In this document: positions 10,239 through 18,822 of the stretch, one piece after another | Layout: each line of letters starts with the position of its first letter | How positions within the stretch are numbered: position 1 is the first letter of the stretch | Assembly (NCBI RefSeq): GCF_023699475.1 | Contig: NZ_JALXFV010000003.1 | Location: forward strand, 353,454-417,453 | DNA from: Halomarina rubra | GTDB taxonomy: Archaea > Halobacteriota > Halobacteria > Halobacteriales > Haloarculaceae | Direction of reading: 5' to 3' | Length of the DNA: 64,000 nucleotides | Program-made: the position numbers and the translations under genes | The notes under the pieces: model-generated | What the model saw: the letters and a program-made list of their open reading frames with translations, nothing else | What the model was told of the DNA's origin: nothing | Databases searched by the model: none

Positions 10239-10874
10239 ATGGAGTGGACGGAGTTCTACCGCGAACGCGACTACGACCGCATCGCGTACCTCGCGGGCGA
10301 CCGGATGCCGGACCTGCTGGAGCGGTTCTTCGAGCGGACACGGGTGCCCAAGACGATGCTCTCGGTGGGGTGTGGCCCCGCCGTCACCGAGTTCGCCGTC
10401 GCCGAGCGCCACCCCGAGACGACGGTCCACGGCGTCGACGTCTCCGAGGAGCTCGTCGCGGACAACCGCGACCTCGCGAGCGACGCCGACCTCGACGGTC
10501 TCACGTTCGCCGTGGACGCGCTGCCGGACCTCGACACCAAGGGGCACTACGACCTCGTCTACTGCATCGCGACGCTCTTTTTCGTCGCGGACGTCGACCG
10601 GGCGCTCGAATCGTTGTGGGAGCGAGTCGCGCCGGGCGGCCACCTCGTCGTCTCGTACCCCTCCGAGGGAACGCGCCGCGGGGCGTTGGAGATGGACGAA
10701 CAGAGCCAGGCGTTCTTCTCGCTGGTCGTCGGCGAGGAGAACCTCCGCACGCGTGCGGACGTCGAATCGACCCTCGGCGTCGAGACGCGAGACTACTGGG
10801 ACGCGGTCGGCACCGACGAGTCGTTCGTGGAGTTCGCGCCGACGGTGTACGCACGGAAGAAGAGCGACGAGTAG
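10239..10874 (+). CDS. Class I SAM-dependent methyltransferase
   Basis: A 211-residue protein with the class I methyltransferase fold. Motif I is MLSVGCGPAVTEFAVAE, the acidic residue at the end of strand 2 is in TTVHGVDVSEELV, and post-I/motif II are DLVYCIATLFFVADVDRAL and VAPGGHLVVSYPSEG. The substrate is unknown; the motif set resembles small-molecule rather than tRNA methyltransferases, but this is weak evidence. It is convergent with trpS (21 bases between stops). A TATA-like TTTTCAC 27 bases before the ATG suggests a leaderless message. Confidence 0.88.
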   Translation: MEWTEFYRERDYDRIAYLAGDRMPDLLERFFERTRVPKTMLSVGCGPAVTEFAVAERHPETTVHGVDVSEELVADNRDLASDADLDGLTFAVDALPDLDTKGHYDLVYCIATLFFVADVDRALESLWERVAPGGHLVVSYPSEGTRRGALEMDEQSQAFFSLVVGEENLRTRADVESTLGVETRDYWDAVGTDESFVEFAPTVYARKKSDE

Positions 10875-10895
10875 GACGAAACGAACAGTGCCGAC

Positions 10896-12557
10896 TCAGC
10901 GTCGCGAACTCTCTAACTCGACGTCGAGCGACTCCAGCAACTCCTCGGCCTCGGCGCGTTTCTCCTGGTGGTCTTCCAGGAAGTCGCGCATCAACTCCGC
11001 GGCCTGTTCCTTACAGCCACCGCAGAGGCGCTCGCCGCCGACGCACTCCTCGTACACCTCGCGAGTCAGGTCGTCGTCGTCCTGTGCGAGCAGGTAGGCG
11101 TACAGTTCGTAGACGGGGCACTCGTCGACCTTCCCGCCGAGTTCACGCTGTTTCTCGGCGGTCTCCCGCCCACCCGTGGTCGCCGACTTCACCTTGTCGT
11201 AGCCGTCGGCGGGGTCGTCGAGCAGCGAGATGTGCGAGGCGGGAATCGAGGAGGACATCTTCCCGCCCGTGAGGCCGGTCATGAACCGGTGGTAGATAGA
11301 CGAGGGTGGGACGAAGCCGTAGCCGCCGTTGTCGACCTCGACCTCGCGGGCCAGTTCCTCGGCCGCGTCGTGGGCGAGGTCGAACGCGTCGACGTGCTCG
11401 TCGAACACGCGTTTCTCGCCGTCGATGGCCTCGACGAGCGCCTCGAACGCCTCGGGCGTGGCGTTGCGGTCGAGGAAGCGGACGCGCGGGCGCAGCGGCT
11501 CCATCCCGGCGTTGGCTAGTTTGGCCGCGACACGCGCCTCGGGGTCGCTGGCCTCGCTGTCGCCCGCCTCGTACTGGTCCATCCGTGGTCGGTCCGCGAA
11601 GTCGACGGCCTCGACGCCCTCGTCGACGAGCACGGCAGCGTCGAGACAGCGCACGGTGACGTCGCCGTCCGCGTCGGCCGCACGCTCTGCGAGCGCGTCG
11701 AAGGCGTTCGCGACCACCGCTCGCTCCTCGTCGTCGACCTCGAAACTGGCGTACGCCTCGGTGACGCCGAAGAAGCGCATCCGCGAGGCGAGGTCACGCG
11801 ATAGGCGGACGTGGGGGTCCTGGTCGGGGCCGACGGGGATGACCGTCGGCTTCGGTTCGTCGAGTTGGGGGTAGCAGATGTCGGCCATCTGGGTGACGAC
11901 CGACTGCATGTGCGAGACGTCGGTCTCACCGTCGAAGCCGTAGATGGCCTCCAACTCCGAGTAGTTCGCCTTGACCCCGAGTTCGAACGCGAGGTCCTGC
12001 AACGGGCGGTTCTCGGACTGGCGGTACAGTTCGCCCTCCTCGGGGTCGAACCCGAGCGCGAGCAGCGAGAGGAGATAATCGCGCGAGTGTTCGTCGATTT
12101 CGGCCCAGGAGAGGCCGCGAGCGGCGTGCGCTTCGAGGTCGGCGATGAGGCCGTAGGCGTCCAGCCCCTGCCGTTGGTGCCAGATTATCTCGTCGAAGAC
12201 GAGTTTGTGGCCGATGTGGGGGTCGCCCGTCGGCATGAACCCCGAGAGGACGGCGGCGGGCTCGTCGTTGGCCATCGCTTCGAGCACGCGGCGGTACTCG
12301 CGGTGGCCGAAGATGACGCCGCGACGCATCAGGTAGTGGGGGTTGGGCACGTCGGGGAGCAGGTCGTCGAACTCCTCGATGCCGAACTGCTCGAACAGTT
12401 TGCGGTAGTCCTCGACGGTCGAGGAGCCCCACGGGTCGAGCGTGACGTCGTCCGCTCCGGCGGCGGTACCACCGTCCGGACGCAGGGAGCGGTCCGCGTC
12501 GGCGGTGTCGTCGGTGTCGCGAGCGCCCTGCTGTCGCTCGTCGGTGTGGTCGCTCAT
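10896..12557 (-). CDS. trpS: Tryptophan--tRNA ligase
   Basis: The 553-residue class I synthetase has the HIGH-type signature in GFMPTGDPHIGHKLVFD and the KMSKS-type signature in TGGKMSSSIPASHI. Long conserved segments (ITYP-like CYPQLDEPKPTVIPVGPDQDPH) fit archaeal/eukaryotic TrpRS. The first about 50 residues are acidic and low-complexity (RDTDDTADADRS), beyond the usual start; the ATG at 12557 is used because it opens MSDHTDERQQ. Haloarchaea often carry two trpS genes, so a second may exist elsewhere. It lies next to endA in the same orientation, with 106 bases between. Confidence 0.95.
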   Translation of the reverse strand: MSDHTDERQQGARDTDDTADADRSLRPDGGTAAGADDVTLDPWGSSTVEDYRKLFEQFGIEEFDDLLPDVPNPHYLMRRGVIFGHREYRRVLEAMANDEPAAVLSGFMPTGDPHIGHKLVFDEIIWHQRQGLDAYGLIADLEAHAARGLSWAEIDEHSRDYLLSLLALGFDPEEGELYRQSENRPLQDLAFELGVKANYSELEAIYGFDGETDVSHMQSVVTQMADICYPQLDEPKPTVIPVGPDQDPHVRLSRDLASRMRFFGVTEAYASFEVDDEERAVVANAFDALAERAADADGDVTVRCLDAAVLVDEGVEAVDFADRPRMDQYEAGDSEASDPEARVAAKLANAGMEPLRPRVRFLDRNATPEAFEALVEAIDGEKRVFDEHVDAFDLAHDAAEELAREVEVDNGGYGFVPPSSIYHRFMTGLTGGKMSSSIPASHISLLDDPADGYDKVKSATTGGRETAEKQRELGGKVDECPVYELYAYLLAQDDDDLTREVYEECVGGERLCGGCKEQAAELMRDFLEDHQEKRAEAEELLESLDVELESSRR

Positions 12558-12663
12558 GGCGTTCGTTGTCAGAGGGGGCGGTTGGCGTCGGCAAAACGGT
12601 TCGCATACCACGACGCGACGGTGCTCGCGGTCGCAAACCGGGAGGAGTCGGCGAGTGGTCGGA

Positions 12664-13665
12664 CTACGGCGTCAGGCGCGACAGCGACAGCCACTCCACC
12701 TCGCTGCCGTCGACGAGCGCGAACACCATCGTCTTGCGGACGCCGTGGGCGAGGCGGACGTCGAGCGCGAGGTCACGCGGGGCGAACTCGTGGCCCGCCT
12801 CGACGACGCGCACGAGGAACTCGGAGTGACCCAGGTCGTCGGCGCTGTCGACGTCGGCGTAGGTGCGGAAGTCCGACCCGAACTTGAACCCCGTCTTCGG
12901 GACGACGTCGCGCTCCCGGAGCGCGCGGTAGACGGCGAGGCGGCGGTCGAACCGGTCGCCCTCGACCTCCCGGCCCCGGTCGACGATGCCCGCGTGGTTG
13001 GCGTCGACCCGGACGACACCGCGTTCGGCGAGGTACGCGCCTTCGAGCAGCGAACACTGGATGGGGCCGTCGGCGTCACGGCCGTCGAGCGGGCGACCGT
13101 AGAACGCCTGGCGGTACAGTTCGGAGGGAGGGTTCCACAGCACGACCCGGTCGGCCAGCAGTGCGCCTCCGACCTCGGTGGGGAGGTCGGTGTCGCTGGA
13201 GCCGGTGACGTCGGGGGTGTCGACCCCGAGGTAGGTGATCTCGGACTCCTCGTCGACGACGGCGAGCGTCTCTTCGAGCGAGTCGGCGTCGATGCGCTCG
13301 CGTTCGCCGACGACGCGCATCTGGTACTCGACCTCACCGTCCCACGGCCCGTCGCCGCGAGGGTAGACGACGAAGTCCGCGCCGCCGGTGTCGTCGCGCC
13401 AGCGCGCCGGCGAGAGGTAGAACCCGCGGTCGCGCAGGTCCTTGTAGACGAGGAAGTCGAGCGTGCAGTCGGTCGTCGTCAGGAACGACCGGAAGTCCAT
13501 CCCGTCGACGCGGTCGATGTCCCCCCGGAAGAGGAGGTGAGCCGCCTCCACCGGCGCGAGGTCGAGCGCGTCGCCGTCGGGCGAGCCGTACCCGCGGTTG
13601 TCGAAGAACCGCTCGCGGGCCGGGCCCGCGACGTGTACGACGTCTCCGTCGAGCGTTGCGTCCAT
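12664..13665 (-). CDS. endA: tRNA-splicing endonuclease EndA
   Basis: A 333-residue enzyme of the haloarchaeal two-repeat type, in which each polypeptide is a fused pair of N and C units and two such chains form the active complex. It cuts tRNA introns and rRNA precursors at bulge-helix-bulge motifs. The catalytic triad is visible in the C-terminal unit: Tyr in KFGSDFRTY, His in DLGHSEFLV, and Lys in GVRKTMVFAL. The N-terminal unit keeps the fold (EAAHLLFRGDI; TLDFLVYKDLRDRGFYLS) without the triad. The start ATG at 13665 drops an unconserved 21-residue extension. Its rRNA substrate motif lies in this window, flanking 16S. Confidence 0.96.
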   Translation of the reverse strand: MDATLDGDVVHVAGPARERFFDNRGYGSPDGDALDLAPVEAAHLLFRGDIDRVDGMDFRSFLTTTDCTLDFLVYKDLRDRGFYLSPARWRDDTGGADFVVYPRGDGPWDGEVEYQMRVVGERERIDADSLEETLAVVDEESEITYLGVDTPDVTGSSDTDLPTEVGGALLADRVVLWNPPSELYRQAFYGRPLDGRDADGPIQCSLLEGAYLAERGVVRVDANHAGIVDRGREVEGDRFDRRLAVYRALRERDVVPKTGFKFGSDFRTYADVDSADDLGHSEFLVRVVEAGHEFAPRDLALDVRLAHGVRKTMVFALVDGSEVEWLSLSRLTP

Positions 13666-13795
13666 ACGTAGTCTGCCAGCCCCACGACCATCAACGGTCC
13701 GCCTTTCGTCTGGGGCTCGCCCCGACACGGCCGGCTACAGCCGCCCCACACGAGCGCGACTCCGCAGGCGACTCCGGAAGCCCGGTCCCTCTCGG

Positions 13796-14539
13796 TCACA
13801 CCGACGTTCGCACGGCCTCACACGCCGCGTCGAGACAGCGCACGCTCCCCGACCCGGTCCGGAACGCCGGCAGGCCGCAGTCACACGTCCCCGCGACGAC
13901 CCCGCGTGGGACCGAGAACGCCGTCTCGCAGTCGGGGTAGGCGTCACAGCCCGCGAGCAGGCCGCCCCGACGGATGATGCGCAGGTCGTCACCGCAGTCC
14001 GGACAGTCCCACGCGCGGTCGAACGCCTCGCGAACCGCCGCGTCGAGCGACTCGCAGTCGCGGTCGAGACACACCTCGAACGCGGCCCCGCGCTCGGCAC
14101 GGATTCGGGGGAGGCCGCAGTCACACGTCCCGTCGAGGACGCTCGCGTCCCCCGGCAGGCCGTAGCGCACGTCACAGTCGACGCAGACGACGCCGCCCTT
14201 GGTGCGGACGAGCGACCCGCCACACCCCGGACACGACCCGACTGGCGTCCCAGCGCCGCTCGCCGGGACCGAACTCAGCGCGTACTCCTCGTGGACGGTC
14301 ACGCGCAGTCGCTGGTCGCCGTCACGCGCGACGACGCGGACCGGGTCGGACTCGACGGTCAGCGACTCGGGGCGGGTGAGCCACGCGACCGGCTGGTAGC
14401 CGTCGGCGTCGTGGACGAGGACGGTGTCGTCGGGTTTGACGAGACAGACGACGTGCCCGCGCTGGAGGCGGGCGCGCGGTCCCGTCCCCTCGAACTCGGT
14501 CGTACACTCGCCGGCGAACAGTCGGAAGCTTCCGGACAT
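13796..14539 (-). CDS. NucS-like N-terminal domain with C4 zinc ribbons
   Basis: A protein of 247 residues. The first about 60 residues (FRLFAGECTTEFEG; HVVCLVKPDDTVLVHDADGY; QPVAWLTRPE) resemble the N-terminal half of the NucS/DUF91 nuclease family. The C-terminal nuclease half is replaced by zinc ribbons: GSCPGCGGSLV with VCVDC, CDCGLP, CPDCGDDL with GCDAYPDCET, and a second CDCGLP, like the topoisomerase I C-terminal C4 fingers. I infer single-strand or flap DNA binding, not cleavage. The ATG at 14539 is preferred; an in-frame GTG lies 6 bases upstream. Neighbours are endA and a Hel308-type helicase. Confidence 0.7.
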   Translation of the reverse strand: MSGSFRLFAGECTTEFEGTGPRARLQRGHVVCLVKPDDTVLVHDADGYQPVAWLTRPESLTVESDPVRVVARDGDQRLRVTVHEEYALSSVPASGAGTPVGSCPGCGGSLVRTKGGVVCVDCDVRYGLPGDASVLDGTCDCGLPRIRAERGAAFEVCLDRDCESLDAAVREAFDRAWDCPDCGDDLRIIRRGGLLAGCDAYPDCETAFSVPRGVVAGTCDCGLPAFRTGSGSVRCLDAACEAVRTSV

Positions 14540-14627
14540 GGCCACCGCTGGTCGCGTGTTGGCACAAGAACGCTCGGAGGCCGGGGCCTGGAGCGAGTCG
14601 GACGAGAAGAGCGGTCCGACCGGGGCG

Positions 14628-16967
14628 TCACTCCACGCGAACGGTACGCGAGTCGGTGACCGGCGGCAACGGCAGGTCGGGGAACGCCACCGCCACCTCG
14701 AACGTCATCTCGTCGGCGGTCCCGCCGAACACCGCCGCCGGGACCGTCGTCTGCCCGAGGTACGCCGTCGTGTCGGCCATCTCGACGCCGTTGACCGTCA
14801 CGGCGACGCTCGCGCGCGCGCCGCCGGCCGTCGAGCGGACGGTGAGTTCGCGCATGTCGTTCTGACCGCGGCCGACCCGCTCGGGGAACTGCCCCCACTC
14901 GACCGCGACCGCGGGTAGTTTCCGGGCGTTCTTGAGGAGCGTCGTCGCGACGCCCTCGGACATCCCGGCGGCGACCAGCCCCTCCTCGCCCGCGGCGAGC
15001 ACGTCCGCGGGCGTCGTGATACCCTCGCCCGCGAGACGCTGGGCGCGCCCCGAACCGACGCCGTCGATGGCCGTCAGTCCGACCGCCTCGGCGTCGACGC
15101 CGTGTTCGACCCGAGCCTCGACGCGGCGGGCGAGGTTGGCGAGGTCGGGCGCGGCGAACGTGTCGAGGAACTCCTGGAGTGCGGCGAGCAACCGGAGTGC
15201 GTTCTGTCGGATGACCCACGCGTCGCTCTGGAGTTCACTCGGGGTCGATCCGGTCATGCTCGCGCGCAGGATGGCGAGCACCTTGCGGTGACCGTCGTCG
15301 TCCAGCGTGTCGTCGCCGGAGAGGACCCGACTCACCGCGTCGCGCTCCGCCGAGCGACACGAGACGCTGTCGAACTCCGCCGCGCCAGCGACGCACTCCA
15401 GAACGGCCGACTCGTCGACGTGGTCGCGCCCACTGAGGTCAGCGAACCGTTCGGCCGTATCCAGTCGGAGGTAGTACCGCGAGGCGAGTCGCCCGAGCGC
15501 GGTGCCCTCCACCCCGAGGTCCGTGTCGGTCTCGACGAACCCCGACTCGACGAGTCGCGAGAGCGTCTCGCGGACCCGTTCGCGCAAGCGACCGCCGAAG
15601 TCGTAGCCGTCGGGCGCACTCTGCGCGCGGACGTAGTAGAAGGTGGTCTCCAGCCAGTCCATCACGTCGTCGAGGTCGCGGATGGTGCCCAACGATATCT
15701 CGGCGTTGAGGTGGGCGTCGAGGTCGTCTGCGAGACGCGACTCGATCTCTTTGCCCTCGCTCAACAGCTGTTCGTAGCGTGGCTTGTCCGAGTACTGGCA
15801 GACGACGTAGGCGTACCCCGCGTCGTCGAACCCCGGTCGGCCCGCCCGTCCGAGCATCTGGAGGACGTCGAGGGGACTCATGTCGACCTCGCCTTCGAGC
15901 GGGTCGTGGAGTTTGGTGTCCCGGATGACGACACAGCGAGCGGGGAGGTTCACCCCCCACGCGAGCGTCGACGTCGAGAACAGCAGTTGGATGTCGCCGC
16001 GCTTGAACCACGCCTCGACGCGGTCCTTGTCGCCCTTCGCGAGGCCGGCGTGGTGGAACCCCACCCCGTCGAGCACCGACTTCCGGAGCGTCTGGTTCTG
16101 GAGTTCCTTGGCTTCGTTGTGGAAGTCGTAGTCGCCGCGAGCGCCCATCGGGACGTCCCGCTTGGCGAGTTCGTCCCGCGCTTTCTCGGCGGCCCGGACG
16201 GTGTCCTGCCGGGAGGCGACGAACACGAGCGCCTGTCCCCCCTCGCTGACGTGGGGTTCGGCGAGGTCCAGCGCGCGGTAGAGCCGACGGTACTTGTCGG
16301 CGAACGGGTTGTCCCCACGGGAGTACGTCTTCACCGACGCGTCGAGCGGGACGGGACGGTACTCGTCGTCGAACTCGAAGGTGCAGTCGGCGGGGGCGTC
16401 GAGCCACCGCGCCACGTCGTCGACGTTCGGCATCGTCGCCGAGAGCGCGACGACGCGGGGGCTACACAGCCGTCGGAGTCGCGAGATGGTCACTTCGAGC
16501 ACCGACCCCCGGCGGTCGGAGTCGAGCAGGTGGACCTCGTCGATGACACAGCAGTCGACGTCGCGGATGAAGCCGTAGCGCGTCGACTCGTGTTTCCGGG
16601 TCGCCGAGTCGGCCTTCTCGGGCGTCATCACGAGGATGTCGGCGCGGTCGGCGAGGTGGGGCGTCAACTCGCGTTCGCCCGTGACGACGTAGACGGAGTA
16701 GCCCATCTCCTCGAAGCGCTCCCACTCGCTCTCCTTCTCGTTGGTCAGCGCGCGGAGGGGGGCGAGAAACAGCGCGGTACCCCCGGCTTCGAGCGTCTTG
16801 CAGATGGCGAGTTCGGCGAGCGCCGTCTTCCCGCTGGCGGTCGGTGCGCTCACGACGACGTTCTCGTCGCGCTCCATGATGGCCGGGTACGCCGTCGCCT
16901 GCATCCGATTGAACGAGTCGAACGGGAAGGCGTCGGCGAACTCGGGGAGGCGCTCGGCGACGTTCAC
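14628..16967 (-). CDS. hel308b: Hel308/Ski2-type ATP-dependent DNA helicase
   Basis: A 779-residue superfamily 2 helicase. Walker A is APTASGKT (residues 41-48), the DEAD-box variant is DEVH (143-146), motif III SAT follows at LSATMPN, and motif VI is QMLGRAGRPGFDDAG. A winged helix and ratchet follow, then a helix-hairpin-helix region (AIDGVGSGRAQRLAGEGI), and a C-terminal beta-rich domain of about 90 residues. Hel308 enzymes unwind stalled forks with 3'-5' polarity. The N terminus (FPEFADAFPFDSFNRMQ) matches what I recall as the second haloarchaeal paralogue, Hel308b, not Hel308a. The stop lies 89 bases from the zinc-ribbon gene downstream on the same strand. Confidence 0.88.
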   Translation of the reverse strand: MNVAERLPEFADAFPFDSFNRMQATAYPAIMERDENVVVSAPTASGKTALAELAICKTLEAGGTALFLAPLRALTNEKESEWERFEEMGYSVYVVTGERELTPHLADRADILVMTPEKADSATRKHESTRYGFIRDVDCCVIDEVHLLDSDRRGSVLEVTISRLRRLCSPRVVALSATMPNVDDVARWLDAPADCTFEFDDEYRPVPLDASVKTYSRGDNPFADKYRRLYRALDLAEPHVSEGGQALVFVASRQDTVRAAEKARDELAKRDVPMGARGDYDFHNEAKELQNQTLRKSVLDGVGFHHAGLAKGDKDRVEAWFKRGDIQLLFSTSTLAWGVNLPARCVVIRDTKLHDPLEGEVDMSPLDVLQMLGRAGRPGFDDAGYAYVVCQYSDKPRYEQLLSEGKEIESRLADDLDAHLNAEISLGTIRDLDDVMDWLETTFYYVRAQSAPDGYDFGGRLRERVRETLSRLVESGFVETDTDLGVEGTALGRLASRYYLRLDTAERFADLSGRDHVDESAVLECVAGAAEFDSVSCRSAERDAVSRVLSGDDTLDDDGHRKVLAILRASMTGSTPSELQSDAWVIRQNALRLLAALQEFLDTFAAPDLANLARRVEARVEHGVDAEAVGLTAIDGVGSGRAQRLAGEGITTPADVLAAGEEGLVAAGMSEGVATTLLKNARKLPAVAVEWGQFPERVGRGQNDMRELTVRSTAGGARASVAVTVNGVEMADTTAYLGQTTVPAAVFGGTADEMTFEVAVAFPDLPLPPVTDSRTVRVE

Positions 16968-17115
16968 AGGTAGTGACGGGAGCGACCGGCCAAAGACCTA
17001 GCGATTGCCCGGTTGGGGGAGTCGGTGGTGCCGAGTAACAGAGGAAGCCGGCGTGGGCGGAGTCGAGACTTGTCGTCGGACCGACCGTGTCGGAAGGCGG
17101 TTCACCGGGAGCGAA

Positions 17116-18546
17116 TCACGCCGCCGTGGCGTCCTCGGCGGCCCGGTCGAGCATCCCGCGTTCGGTCGAGTAGTAGTAGTACGCGCCCAGGCCGACCGCG
17201 GCGACGACGTTCGAGAGCGTCACCGCCCAGAACACCGCGCTGATTCCGAAGTCGAACGCGACGATGCCGAAGACGCTGGCTCCGACGACGGCGACCGGGA
17301 TGCGGACACCCCAGTACTGGCCCATGCTGGCGACGAAACTCGTCGTCGTCCGGCCCGCGCCGTTGAACCCCGCTCGGAACAGGTACATCGCCCCCATCGC
17401 CGGGTACCCGACCGCGAGGATGCGGAGGTACTCGACGCCGAGCGACTGCCCCTGCGCGGAGAGCGTCGGCGCGAACGTCTCGACGATGAGTCCGGGGACC
17501 ACCCACTGGACGACGCCGAGGGCACCGAGACCGAGGGCGGCGACGGCCGCCCCCTGCCACGTCGCGCGGTGAGCGCGTCCGACGAACCCCGCACCGAGGT
17601 TCTGGCCGATGACGCTCTGGGCGGCCTGCTGGAGGCCGCCCGCGGGGATGACCGCGAGCGCGGCGACCCGGACGCCGACGGCCCACGCCGCGAGCGCCGG
17701 CGCACCGCCGGCGACGAACGCGACGGTGACGAGGACGACGTCCGCGATCTGCTTGACGACGTTCTGCCCCGCGATGGGTGCGCCCACCGTCAGCACCTCG
17801 CGAATTTCGTCGAGGTCGACCGTGGCGGTCGCCCGCGAGAGCATCCCGCCGTGTGCGCCCCGTGCGAGGCGGACGTAGCCGTAGGCCCCACCGACGGTGT
17901 AGCCGACGACGGTGGCGAGCGCGGCCCCGGCCATCTCGAGGCGGGGGAACCCGCCGATGCCGAGGATGAGCAGCGGGTCGAGGACGACGTTGACGACGAC
18001 GGCGACGACGTTCATCCGCATCGCCGTCTTCGAGTCGCCCCATCCGAGAAAGCCCGCCTCGGTCGTGTCCGAGAGGATGAGCAACGGGAGGCCGAGCGCC
18101 GTCACGCCGACGTACGTCGCGGCGAGTTCGAGCGCGGCCGTGTCCGTGTCGGCACCGGGGCGGACGAGCGCGAACAGGTCGAGCAGGGGGCGCGCGCCGA
18201 GGAACGTCAGTACGCCGAAGCAGACGCCGAGGACGACCGAGAGGAACAGGCCGGTGAACAGCGCCCGTCGCGCCCCGGTCGTGTCGTCCGCGCCGACGCG
18301 CTGGGAGACGACGATCTGCGTGCCGACGAACGGTGCGAACAGCGCGAGCGCGAACAGGAGACTGGTGAGCGGGAAGGCGAGACCGATGGCCGAGACGGCG
18401 GCGTCGCTGAGTCGGCCGAGCCAGAACAGGTCGACGACCTGCTGGACGACCTGGACGAGGTTCTGAACCAGCAACGGCGCGGCCAACACCAGCATCGCCC
18501 GCAACACGGGCCCCTCGGTGATGTCGTCGGGCGAGAGGTCGAACAT
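17116..18546 (-). CDS. MATE-family efflux transporter
   Basis: A 476-residue, 12-helix membrane protein of the MATE family, which exports cationic compounds in exchange for Na+ or H+. The two halves show the family duplication: AAPLLVQNLVQVVQQVVDLFWLG at the start and GAPIAGQNVVKQIADVVL at the start of the second half. Conserved loops include GWGDSKTAMRMNVVAVVVNV and FRAGFNGAGRTTTSF. Substrate unknown. It is divergent from otsA. The promoter side (18567-18590) is AT-rich with TATTAAT about 30 bases before the ATG. A second MATE gene lies at 49771-51246 but is not an obvious recent duplicate. Confidence 0.93.
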   Translation of the reverse strand: MFDLSPDDITEGPVLRAMLVLAAPLLVQNLVQVVQQVVDLFWLGRLSDAAVSAIGLAFPLTSLLFALALFAPFVGTQIVVSQRVGADDTTGARRALFTGLFLSVVLGVCFGVLTFLGARPLLDLFALVRPGADTDTAALELAATYVGVTALGLPLLILSDTTEAGFLGWGDSKTAMRMNVVAVVVNVVLDPLLILGIGGFPRLEMAGAALATVVGYTVGGAYGYVRLARGAHGGMLSRATATVDLDEIREVLTVGAPIAGQNVVKQIADVVLVTVAFVAGGAPALAAWAVGVRVAALAVIPAGGLQQAAQSVIGQNLGAGFVGRAHRATWQGAAVAALGLGALGVVQWVVPGLIVETFAPTLSAQGQSLGVEYLRILAVGYPAMGAMYLFRAGFNGAGRTTTSFVASMGQYWGVRIPVAVVGASVFGIVAFDFGISAVFWAVTLSNVVAAVGLGAYYYYSTERGMLDRAAEDATAA

Positions 18547-18688
18547 CTATGCCCGGTTTTGCCACACACGTTATTAATTTTTGCAATTTTCGCTGTGAAC
18601 GTCGCCACCACTGACCGGTTCCGACCGTCCGCGAGAGCCTCCTAATCGGACAGATTCGGGCCGGAGACGGTCCCGACGACGAGAAGGC

Positions 18689-18696
18689 TATAAAAA
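18689..18696 (+). promoter_or_regulatory. TATA box of otsA transcript
   Basis: TATAAAAA at 18689-18696 is a strong archaeal TATA box. A start about 26 bases on would leave a leader of roughly 105 bases before the otsA ATG at 18823, long for a haloarchaeon. That leader contains the short ORF at 18756-18815. Confidence 0.6.
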
Positions 18697-18755
18697 CCGT
18701 TGGCCCACACAGGCAGAAGGGGGTTACTTGTTCTGGCTCGTTTGATAGGTAAGAC

Positions 18756-18815
18756 ATGACACAGATGACGGACACGGGTCGCCGGGGAGGACTCGGCACC
18801 GTGGCGGTGAGGTGA
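18756..18815 (+). CDS. Possible 19-residue leader peptide before otsA
   Basis: ATG at 18756 is preceded by AGGTAAG, a good ribosome-binding site, and opens a 19-codon frame (MTQMTDTGRRGGLGTVAVR) ending in TGA at 18813-18815, 7 bases before the otsA ATG. The otsA ribosome-binding site (GAGGTGA) overlaps this stop codon, so translation of the small frame would affect otsA initiation. Three Thr and two adjacent Arg codons are present, but there is no obvious attenuation structure. It could simply be chance. Confidence 0.35.
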   Translation: MTQMTDTGRRGGLGTVAVR

Positions 18816-18822
18816 CGGGCCG

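Noticed and set aside
15102-16973. A 623-codon open frame antisense to the helicase, and similar ones antisense to MATE (17005-18645), polD1 (27023-29008) and the lipoproteins (58258-60162)
   Set aside because: Same codon-bias shadow effect; none shows a domain, a promoter or a ribosome-binding site.
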